Origin: Bugulina stolonifera
Taxonomy: Eukaryota; Bryozoa; Gymnolaemata; Cheilostomatida; Bugulidae
Direction of reading: 5' to 3'
NCBI GenBank assembly: GCA_935421135.1
Contig: OW285188.1
Span: 20,747,233-20,811,232, forward strand
DNA: 64,000 nt
Shown: piece by piece, positions 36,832 through 48,300 of the stretch
Layout of the letters: every line of letters begins with the position of its first letter
Position numbering within the stretch: the first letter of the stretch is position 1
Program-made: the position numbers and the translations under genes
Notes under the pieces: generated by a model
What the model was told of the DNA's origin: nothing
Seen by the model: the letters and a program-made list of their open reading frames with translations, nothing else
Databases searched by the model: none

Positions 36832-37897
36832 TATGGCACTCTCATATTGCCTGTGTTCTCAGAATGTCGGTAGAATTTCACTTTCGCATCATGTACAGAT
36901 GAGCTTCATTTTTAGTTTAAAAGTAGATGACCTAGTTTTACAGGTCAAAACGTATAGCACAAAATAAGTGTCCTTGTCAATATTAGGGTCTCTATATTAT
37001 ATGCCAGCACCGTGACTTTGGTTTCTTTAGAAAAAATACAGAATCTTCCGCACAATGGAAGATGTCCATGGCGAGCAAATCTTGAATATATTAGAACTCC
37101 AAGGCTAAGTGTGACCTTGACACCAAAACAAGGTGAAGGACACGGGTGGGAATTTTCTGATTTGGACAGGAAACTTAGCAAATTATAATAATTAATATTA
37201 ATTATTGGTAGCATTATGATTAATAATAACGGACATTATTGTAAAATGGATAAATAAGTCTATGTATATTTGTTTATTTGTCCGACGATTTTGGTAATGT
37301 CTTACATAGTTATTAATTTATTATATTTAATATTAATGATATTTATGCTTCATTTGGATAATTTACCAAATAAAACACAAGACAATTACTAATGAATGAT
37401 TAATTAATGGCAATATTTGTAGTTTTTTTTACATACTTGCTGTAACTTACACATATACTATACTTTATTTGGAGTTAATCTTCGCACTGATGCAAATACT
37501 ATCTTAGGTATTGGTTTTAGATTAATTTGATGCAACTCTTATTTGTAGCCAGCTATAGGTAATTTGGCAAAACTTACATAACATCAAACATGACTTTCAA
37601 ACACAGAGCAATTTTTGTTTTTGTTTTGACTTACTTTAATTTTCAGTTACTTTAACTTGTTGTTAGTGACTTTATTTTCTGATTTATCTGACAGTATTAA
37701 CCTTACTGTGTACTCTGATCTAAAGAAACCAGATTGGGAGCATGATGTGAACTTGCAATAAGCCTAATAGATCTACTAAGGGACCTGATTTGTGCACATG
37801 CTGTTAACTACCACAGGAAAAATAATTGGCACATACAGTAGATATTTACATTAGTTGTCTGTTTTATTTCATACAATAATTTATTTATTTTAGTGAG

Positions 37898-37909
37898 ATG
37901 TCTGTCTGA
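37898..37909 (+). promoter_or_regulatory. Minimal upstream ORF
   Basis: ATG TCT GTC TGA ends one base before the ATG of the dehydrogenase gene. If the transcript includes it, this three-codon uORF could limit or reroute initiation to the next ATGs (two in tandem at 37910 and 37913). Confidence 0.4.
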
Positions 37910-40900
37910 ATGATGCGATTTGTTCGAAGATATTTACTTCCGGCAGTTATCTACCCTAGAAGATTGTCACCCCAATTTCCTGGAAGATTCTATCATTTCC
38001 AAAAGCTCCAAACTGGAACTTTCAATCAGACGGCACCTGTGTTGCACAACCAGTATGATTTTGACTGGTTTCTACAGCTATGGCTAAAAACCTTTCTTCC
38101 AAAAGAGGTAATCCATAAATGTACAACAGATGTAGGTCGTATATATGCACTGTATAGTAATACAGATATAGGTCGTATATACTTATTCACTGTACAAAAA
38201 TTCTGATGTAGATTGTATATGTGCACTGTATAGTTATACTGATGTAGTCTGGTAGTATTAATCTGTACAATATCATATCTTATGTTTTAAAATCTTAGAA
38301 TATAGTTTCGGTTTACAGATTGCCATAAACATGCTTTTCTTCAATTTTACTCACTATTGATATAATATATATTTTCACATCTAGGTGCTGACATCGATTC
38401 AGCCCGACCTACACAGGTTTGGTGATGAAGTGGCCACATCTATATATGACCTACATCTTCAGTGTGAGGCGGAGCCTCCCTCCCTCCAGCAATATGATTC
38501 ATGGGGCAATAGAGTAGACAAGTTACATACATCAGCTGCTTGGAAAGCACAAAAAGCTGTCTCTGCCAAAGAAGGGCTCATTGCAATAGCTTATGAAAGA
38601 AAATTTCATGAATTTAGGTGAGTACCATGCATGCATTGTTTGTAAATGTTTCGTACCGACTAATATGTTGTTTGGCTTAGATGACCATGTTCATACAGTG
38701 TAAAATTTAGTATTAGTGTAAGATGGTGGTCTCTGACAGGCATTAAAGTTTTATCTGCTCCTACGCTCTTGATACTCATGACTGAAAGTGAACTCAACGT
38801 ATGTTTCTGATCACATAACTTTGAGACAAGGTACGTATTATCTCCATATGGCTTTGCTTTAGTCGTATTTACCAGATGGCCAAGCTTTATCTATATTCAC
38901 CATCATCTGGCCTGTATGGCTGCCCACTAGCTATGACCGACGGTGCTGCTAAGTCAATTGAAGTCAATCGTTTTCCTGCGTTCATGCAGAATGCCTTCAA
39001 CAATTTGACTAGTCGAGATCCAAACACTTTCTGGACATCTGGCCAGTGGATGACCGAGAAAGCTGGTGGTTCAGATGTAGGTAGGTTTTTAGCTCAATAT
39101 ACTGCATATGTTAGTGACCTTATGCATTTGCTGTGCATCAAATCTTCGCTATTTACCTTAATTGCAAACAATAATAGCTATTGTTATTGGACATGACTCA
39201 GGCAATCTTGGAATACCTCACTATAATGACTGACTGGCTTTTCCGTAATAACTGAATGGCCATTTGTCAAATTTCCTTGGCTGATTGCCAATATCGGTTA
39301 TTGTAAATACTAAAGCCCAGGAATCACTACCAGCATTCTTATACTGCAAAAGTGTAATCTGTCAGTATAAAAGGTCAGTACGGTGTTAGAGGTATATTTC
39401 AATACGTTATGTAATGCACCAATGATACAATAAGCCAAAAAATTCTACTGAATGTAATATAAGATTTTATCTCATGATTAGAAGTTTAATTTCCATTGCA
39501 TGTGAAATATAATATTTAACTGGTATTACCACTTTGACTCCACGTTATTAGCTAATGGTACTGAAACTGTGGCATATCCAAATGAGGACGGGAGTTACTC
39601 TCTCCATGGCTACAAGTGGTTCTCATCTGCTACAGACTCCGATATGTCTTTCACTTTGGGAAGGATTGTTGAAGAAGATGGCTCAACTATACAGGTTACT
39701 AGTAATGTGTTAACTTTGTTGTATATTATAGTTTTGGCCATGGTTCTAACCTTACCTAACAAGATAGGATAACTCCCATCAACCATATCATAATGTGTGT
39801 AACATGAGAAATGTACACAGTAATGTTGATGGTGAAATTTGGGATTCAGTTATTTTGTCTCATAGCTCTAATTAATCTGTCTTGGTATCATTCAAGGTGG
39901 TATGATTCAAGACTGCATGGTGCGGCATACACCTAAACGTCTACATGTATCTAGTATGTACATGCTTTATTCACTCCATTGCATTTGTCTGCATCATAGG
40001 GTACCAAAGGACTTTCCATGTTTTACTTGGAGACCAGAGATAAAAACAATCAACTTAACAACATTCAAGTTGTGAAATTGAAGAATAAATTGGGTACCAG
40101 ACAACTCCCCACCGCTGAGTTATTATTGACAGGAACTAAGGCTCGACTGGTTGGGGAAAAAGGAAAAGGCGTATCTACTATATCTGACATGCTCACCATA
40201 TCTAGAATGTATAACAGCTTATTCGCATCTTCTAGTACAAGAAGGTGGGTTACTTAAACATTAAACACTCATAGATCCTGTGTGCTTGTGTATAGTATTT
40301 AAAGATGATATCAAAGGAGTTTAATATATTTAGATGCTGCGGCCACATTACATACTTAGATGATTTACAAATGTAAGTATGTAATGTGTTTACATTATAC
40401 AAACCTTTGTTGTCATGCCCTGAAATGTTTTAGAATGGTGGAAATTGCGAAGGATTATAGCACCAAAAGAAAAGCGTTTGGTTTGCCCATCTGTAGGTAT
40501 CCATTGCATATGAGGACATTAGCAAACATGGAAGTAAGTATCAGATAACTGAGCCATGCGCTGTTGAGCAGGAACAACGACTGCTTCTATTTTGCATACA
40601 ATTTGTGTTATAACAATGGGCAGACAATTCCATCGAAAACAGCCATGGAATTGCTAGGCTGCAGTTCAGAATATATTTGAAAATTGTTTTATTTATCTGC
40701 ATGTAATATTGAATTTGTTTGTATAAAACTTTTAGTTGAAGACCCAATCATCAGCACTTCTAACCTTTGAACTTTCTCGACTGGTAGGCTTAATGGAATC
40801 TGGCAATTCTACGGACAGCACAGAGTTTCTAATGCGTCTGCTGACCCCTGTAGCCAAACTGTACACTGCTAAAGTAGCAATGAGTGTCATCTCAGAAGGT

Positions 40901-41923
40901 TTGGAGTGTATGGGGGGTCAAGGCTATATAGAGGATACTGGGCTTCCGTCCATGTTAAGGGATGCCCAGGTTGGCTATTCTTCAGTTATCGGACTCAACC
41001 CGACTCCTATGTATTGCTTTACTGCCATTATCTATATTGTGCGAAACATCGCTCCAGTGGGTTGATATACTGCTGTGCTATGATCTATTCATTGCCATAA
41101 ATAAATTGCTGCGGTTAAGCTGTTGGTGTGAACTATTTTCGAGAAGCATTGCAACGTCACTCAGTGTATAAAATAAATTAATTTTGTTTCAATTCTTCAC
41201 TTAGGTTTTGCCTATTTGGGAAGGCACAACCAACATTCTATCTCTGGATATTTTGAGGGCGATTCAGAAAACAAATGGAGAGGTGATGGTTGCCTTTGTA
41301 TCCCACTGTCGCATGGTACTACAAGAGTGTGGAGATTCTCCCCCAGTCGTTCAGCTGTTACAAGCCCTAGATAAGTTGACATCATACATGCAACTACAGT
41401 TCACTAGTTCGACTGACAACACATCAACTGCAAGGGAGCTGGCCTTCACTATTGCTAATATTTACATAGGTATGTACAATATGCACTATTTGTTGATGTG
41501 ACTGTAACCAAATTCAAATATTTCAAGCTGAAAACCTCATTTTGTATTAATTCTACTTGCATTTATATGCACATGTACCTGTATATATATTTGAATATGC
41601 ACCAGAGAAATAATTCTTTTTTACATGCTGTAGGTGTGCTATTTGCCAAATTCTCTGCAGCCAATCCTGATGAAAGATCCTTGTTCACTTCTTTGCAAAG
41701 GTAAGCCTTTTAAATTTTGAAACCTTTAAATTTGCCATATTATTATTAACATTGAGTACCACACAGCTAAAATGAATCCAGTTCAAAGAATAACCTCTTT
41801 TGTAGGTGGTGTCAGAGAGACCTGCTTCCTGTTATCACAGCACTGGAGTTTGAACCTGACAGAAAGATGTCTGCCCAGCAAGATTGGGAGATGACTATGA
41901 GATCATATGCAGTTGATAAATGA
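37910..41923 (+). CDS. acdh-11-like: Acyl-CoA dehydrogenase, AidB/ACDH-11 type (complete, 10 exons, 606 aa)
   Basis: Exons: 37910-38107, 38385-38617, 38863-39080, 39552-39694, 40000-40244, 40434-40533, 40736-40969, 41205-41469, 41634-41700, 41806-41923. All junctions are GT-AG with consistent phase, and the sum is 1,821 nt. Family signs are [14 protein letters not shown] (flavin/substrate loop, about aa 203-216), [60 protein letters not shown] and [18 protein letters not shown]. The Glu of WEGT (about aa 463) is at the usual catalytic-base position. The order and motifs match E. coli AidB and C. elegans ACDH-11 better than the short- or medium-chain enzymes. It should be a FAD enzyme acting on acyl-CoA; ACDH-11 binds C11/C12 chains. 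The Arg-rich, acid-free first 30 residues ([19 protein letters not shown]) look like a mitochondrial presequence. Its 3' end converges on ZNF341. Confidence 0.92.
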
Positions 41924-42088
41924 ATTACCAGTCATTTAGTCACAGGAAGACGACCACTAACATAATAGCTAAGAGGAGACAATGCTAGAGATAAGATACA
42001 ACTAGTTGACTTTTGTATTTGCATGCAGCAACTAATATATTTTGCTACCTTTCATAGTTTATAATATTTATATAACACAATTTGTACA

Positions 42089-42094
42089 AATAAA
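42089..42094 (+). terminator. Polyadenylation signal of the acyl-CoA dehydrogenase gene
   Basis: AATAAA lies 166 bases after the stop codon in the 3' flank, the only canonical signal seen on this strand before the convergent gene. Confidence 0.55.
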
Positions 42095-42172
42095 TACTAT
42101 ATACAGAGTACAATATAAAAATACAAAAAATTTTAATTAGCAAACAAAGGCCCTGTGAATTCATCTTGTTGT

Positions 42173-42270
42173 ACTCATAAGCTACTGATCATAAGAAGTT
42201 GTCCTCTCAAGTTTTCTTTAACCGAAACTGGGAGGGGACAACTTCTTGTTATGATCATTAGCTTCTGAGT
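42173..42270. repeat. Imperfect long hairpin between convergent genes
   Basis: Arms 42173-42213 and 42225-42270 are largely complementary; gaagttgtcctctc in the left arm pairs with ggggacaacttc in the right, with an 11-nt loop. It lies midway between the stop codons of the dehydrogenase and ZNF341 genes. It could be a small fold-back element, and could pair within both 3' UTRs. Confidence 0.75.
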
Positions 42271-42352
42271 GTCCCTGCTCCAACTGCTCAGTACAATGAT
42301 ATAATATGTTAACCTGCATGCCGCTAGAGCTGGTGAATAGGGTGGTCATCAA

Positions 42353-45300
42353 TTATTCTAAGTTTTGTGTCACTGCTCTGTCATCCGAAGAGTGACCGAC
42401 AGCTGGAGGTGAAGGTTCACTTTCTTCAGTCATGAACCTTCTTGACCTCTTGGTTGGTTTTACTCTTGGAGGACTGAGCTCAATTCTAGTCGTTTTCTTT
42501 TTCTTTGCTGGTTTTTTCTTAACATGATTTACCTTAATACTGTTTACTTGAGTAACTGTGATGGGCTCCATTATTGGTTTACATTGATGACTCTCGAAAT
42601 TCTCTTCTGTGTTAAATGTTAACTCACATTTATTGCATTTCTAAAACACATGTAATGGAAAATGTAAAACGTGTGATGTGAAACGAGTTCAAACAGTTAA
42701 AATTGAGACCCCCAGTCTAGACTACTATTTATATTGTAATATATGAAATGTGTACACAAGGACAAGTCTATAAATAGACGTGTGTGTGTGAGTTCATTTT
42801 TCTTCACAAAAGATATTTCCTCATGAGCTACATGCATAAGAGATAACCATGATAAATTATAAATGAATTTATTAATGAATGATTTACTAGACCACTCACC
42901 AGTTTTGGTACTTGGGCACAAAGAACTTCGTGTGTTAGCAGCTCCTCATTGGTCTCAAATCTACAGTTGTGGCAATGTTTACAAAGCATACTATTGACAT
43001 CATTTCCCGAATTAGGCAGGTTAGTGAGCAGCACTACGTTACTACTGGTAGCCATTGTGCCCTTAGGTATGCTAGTTACTGTGTCTACATTGATTTTAGT
43101 GTGCTTGTGGACATGTTCCTTTAGCTTGTCTGACCTTCCAAACGCCTTGTCACATCCTATAAAATGATTAGTAATGGTAGGTAATAGTATGGCATTAAAT
43201 GTAAATCTGCAACAAGTTAGTGATTTCCTATAAGATCTAGACAGTTTGAGTCCATTGCTGTTGTAGTTAGCACTAGATGATACATTATTGAAAAGAGTAT
43301 CAGAACTATATCAAGCTACTGAGTTTGACTAAATGAACTTGTTTCTTTAGGTCCATGGTGAATGGTAGATGAACGGTAAGACTTCTGTGACATAGAACCT
43401 GCTACTACAGCATGATTGAATAAATTTCCGTTCATTATTACTAGGTACGTTCGCAACCTTATTATAAACAATCAGTGTGCATTTATATATTTGCAGCTAG
43501 CTGTAAGAGAGATAAATACCTGTTATGTCTTTAAAGGGGCAGACAAACTTCTTAACAGGATCGTGTATGGACATATGACGAGCAACTTTGTCCTTCCTGT
43601 TAAACCTCTTCCCGCACTGCTGACAGGAGAAAGGCAGCTCTCCGGTATGTATAAGTTTATGTGCCTTGAGGTAGTGCTCACTCTTCATTGTCTTGTTACA
43701 TATATCACAGCGGAATTCTTCAGCTGCCATAAGTAGTACATTTATGTTAGCAGAGTTGGTCCAATTATCAAACATATTCATTGAATTATCAAGGATGCAA
43801 CCAAAAATAGTAGATTTTACATCCTTGGCTGCTGTCCTTTAACAAGACATTTGTTCACCACAAGCCACAATTTATTTTAGTAATAATGTTGATTAACCTG
43901 GACAATTTGGTGACTCGCCAGCATGATGGCATGAACTGTAAAATATCTTCTTGAAAATAGAGCAGTATGAGTGTATCATGAGCAACTAATAAATCAAAGC
44001 AAGCCAAATTTGTCCTTCCTGTTAAACCTCTTCCTGCACTGCTGACAGGAGAAAGGCAGCTCTCCGGTCAATTAATAGAATAGTATGTGTGTGTGAGATA
44101 TACCTGCGACTTTGTGGCTGGCAAGGTGTCTGCGTAGTAGACGAGGAGTTGTGTACACTTTACCACAATGCTGACATGGATGTGTGTGTGTTGTAGTTGA
44201 CATGTGATGTTCCAGACCCTCTGGTGTTGTGTATAAACTTCCACATTCTATACATTTCCATTTCCTGCAATATTATATAATATATTACATCTTATAGCGT
44301 AGCGTGGCAGTTGTCTTCTCTCTTATTAAAATATTATAGAGTTGAACTCTAGAGCTACTGCTTGGCAAAAACACAGGGTATTTTCTAGCAGCAATGACCA
44401 TCGTTCTTTAACCATTGTCTTATTCATTACTATATTAAGTTTCTGCTAAAATATGGTTATTTAGCACTTCTTTTACAACACAGTAATTGACCAAATTTAT
44501 CTGTATAAAAGTTGTCTCTTCCCATTTTTAAGTATAGAGAAAAGATAACTCCAAGCCCAAAACATAATGCTGCTTTAAGAATGAATAGATGAACAAAGCA
44601 AGTAATAAAATTATAAATTTATAATTTGGCAACTCAAATAACAAAGCACTTTTAATTGGTATAAAAGCAATCTGGACACAGATTAAACCTATATACATTG
44701 TAGTATCTAATAAACCCTATATTGTATTCATTCTACGACATTGTGCAAAAATTAACCTAGTGAACCACTGGAAAATTCTAAGTATACGCAGTTTGAGTTC
44801 TTAGCTCACCATTCAGATTTTCTTCTTTTACCATCATCATCGCGACTAAAGAAATGTGTGTATTGGTGAGTACCCAGTGCATCCAGTGATGGGAACTGTC
44901 TGTTACATTCATGGCACCTGTATGTTAGTTCAGACCGTGATTCATGCATCTTAGTATGTTCTAGAAAATCATCCAGCTCCTGGAACGCCTTCTCACAGTT
45001 CTTTACAATACATTTATAAACCTGGAGAGAAACCAGAACATTAACTAATTATCACCAGGATAATTATATGTTTGGAAGCATAGTATTCAAAAATACTTTT
45101 AGTTTAAAATATTTGACATGGCCTGGATTTTTCAGTAAAATTCTAGATGGACAAGCTGTCGTCTCAACCCAATTTTTCTACCACAAACAAAGACCTAAGG
45201 TTAGATCTCACACAGAAAGTTTGATAATTACCAGTTCAGTTTTATGAGATACGAGATGACTCTTAAGTTGATAGTATGTCTCAAATCTGGTCTGTGCATT

Positions 45301-48300
45301 CGGACAGTACGGGCATACATAGGAGCTATCTATGATGAAGTGCCATTTCATTGAACCAATATCGTCATCATCATCATCGTCATCGCTTTCATTCCCTACA
45401 AAGTTTTTTTCAGTTCTGTTCGAATTTCAAGTCCAACTTTACACACTGTACACATAGGTACACACTGTACAAACAGGTACACACTGTACACATAGATACA
45501 CACTGTACAAACAGGTACACACTGTACAAACAGGTACACACTGTACACACATGTACATACTTATTAGTCTATGAGTTTATAAACTAGCAATAATTGAATA
45601 CCTGAAAAGCAGGAAATGCTAGCGCATTTATTTTTTCACCGTGTTAGTAAGTAGACCTTTTGTCGAATGTTTTTTAAAATGATTGTTTATTTTGGAGTTG
45701 TCTTTTGTTGCCCATTAGACAGTGTCCATAATACATGTATTATTGAACAGGCAATTCCAAACAGTTTGTTAGAACCTTATATCATGAAACAATTCAATTT
45801 TATCTAACATGGCATGCTATCTTTGTTCTGCAGTTTTCTATTCTGAGTGTTTTCTATTTCTCTTCAGCAATCAAAAATCATATACACAAATCTTCTCTGA
45901 GGAAACTACATTAATAATAGTGTACGATATTGGAAATGTATATACATACATGTATAGCAAAGGTGACACAGTAAAGTATGGTCATTTCAACTTTGAGGGC
46001 ACAATGAGCAAACAACAGTATACTCAACATTCAAGCTACACAATATAATTCATGGTTAATGGCAGCAACTAGACGACGTATACTGCTGTATAGTAACTTA
46101 GATGATGTGATGACAGTCTTGATAGTGCGTCAAAAGGCCATGATTATTGAGAATGGAAGATCCATAATTGTACCCTCCGGTCTTGTTTACTCTGATCAAT
46201 CGGGGCCCGTTAATACGCAAAGAGAAAGATTAAAATAGATTAATGGACCATAATTTACATGTATAGTCAGCTAATTCAATATAAACTAATTAATTTCAAT
46301 TACTACTTCAAGATCACCTTGACCAATAGACAATGGAATTTAATCAACCTACCGTCTGCAGTTTGTGATTCTTTAGTCTTGTTTTGATTTTTAGAAGACC
46401 TCGAATCTTTCTCCTGTACAACCATGAGCTGTGGAGGAGGTTGATCTGGAAGTGGGTGCTGTGAGCCCAGTGGCCAGACCTGCAAAAACAATGCACAGAA
46501 ACTATTAGAACCAAATGGTATTGGACTAGTTGTGTGTGAACATATATGTGAGAAGAGGCTTTCAGTTATATATCGTACATTTGGAACGACAGCGGTGGAT
46601 TAATACTCATTAAAAAAGGCTACCTTATGTGTCTGCATATGCCTCTTCACATTAGACTTCTGGGAGAACCCCCTGCCGCAGACGACACACTGGAAAGGTC
46701 TCTCACCTGTGTGTGCTCGTATATGCTGCTGCAAGTCAAACTGCTTCATGAATGTCTACAAAATCCACAAGTACAGCACGAATGAAGCAATATTCTACAG
46801 TAGAGTTGATACTCTATGCTATCACCAGATTTGTGGTCTAGCTAAAACTTGCAATACAACAGGAAATGATGAAATGGAATAATTTGGGATGTTTAATCTA
46901 GTAATTTTGATTATTTTAGCAAAGATTAGAAAACCAGTTATATCAGGGGCAGCTTCATAAAACTATAAATTCAAATTAGTCGTCCTTTCTGTCTGCAATA
47001 TTGATCAAGAGTTGTAATGACTACCATTCACCTTTCTACAAAACTGGCACGACAGCGGCTGCTTGGGTATAAGTTTTAGTTTCGACTTTTTCTTCGATTT
47101 GACAATAGCTGTTGGCTGAGAGGTGGGTTGACTCTGAACAAGGAGGCCTTCTGTGGAGGAGAGATTACCAGGCTGGGTAGTGGTAGGAGGATGAGAAGGA
47201 GGTGCTGGGGCAGCAAGCTGAATAGATGGAGGCACTCGGTCCTCTACCAGTAATGTCACCATACTCCCAGTTCCCTCGCTATTCACTAGACAACAGAACA
47301 GCAAAATATAATGAAATAGCAGAGCAAATTCTGAGTTTGCTTTTAGGTGGCAGGCGCCAATATTATTAGCCGTCAAGTCAATGCTACCATTGATTTTATC
47401 AAACGAGTCCCTGAGCTTCCCTTGATATTGCTTACAAAAAGAGCACAGAGGTGGTTGAGAACCCCCACAGCTTCTAAATAATAAATAAGTCTTCCTATAT
47501 ATCTATCTATGCAGGTTGATTTTATCCATAAACATAGAAATAAGCATCAATATTAGCATTTACAACAATTTCCCAAGAGAAGTTGAATTGAATAGTTCAA
47601 TTTGGAAAAAGGTACAAGGCATGTTATAGTAAAATCTAGAGGGAGTAGTTAAGGTGCAATATACATGAATATTTGAATGTTTAAGTATAAAACACATCGA
47701 CAACAAACTGCAATCCTTGGAGAGTAACAGCTACAATGATGCAGTGTATCTCTCATCTAGCAAATCATGACAAAAACAAAAAAACTTGTCTGTTACAATC
47801 TATTCACAAATTAAGGAAAATCAAAAGGACATCATCATATTATATTGAACGCATGCACATTACACAATATTTCATCATAACTTTGTGTTTGACCTTGACC
47901 CCAGTGAAGAGCGTCGAACTGCACAACATGGGGCACACTACGGTTACCCAGACGAATGAAAATATTCATTTTTGAGCCATTCAGAACAAATAACGATAGG
48001 TATGTATTTTTATGACACTGCAGCCATAGCGATGCCCACTGAGGGCAACAAGTCTAACTAACTATAAGAGACATAACATTGCTAGGTACTACATGTATAA
48101 TTTATATGATGTAATTTAGGTTTAAAGGTGAAATTTCGAGGTTGTAAACTGCATACACCACTAGAAAGCGCAGTAGCGACTGGGCCAGTTAACACAATAC
48201 CAGCTGGAATACATGCCGTCATGTTATGTTTCGGCTCTGCTAAAACTAATGGACCACATCATTATAGGAAGTGAATGCCAGACCACACATTGTGTTATTA

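Larger units (their letters stand above)
35614..37909. other. Divergent intergenic region between the giant gene and the acyl-CoA dehydrogenase gene
   Basis: The two genes start away from each other here, so both promoters should lie in this 2.3 kb. It contains a very AT-rich block (about 35950-36330) and MITE family A copy 2. An acceptor-like tttattttag at 37884-37893 just before the dehydrogenase start suggests a spliced 5' UTR. I see no coding exon with support. Confidence 0.5.

Noticed and set aside
36945..37214. 89-residue minus-strand open frame in the divergent intergenic region
   Set aside because: No homology, no splice context, does not join the giant gene in phase.
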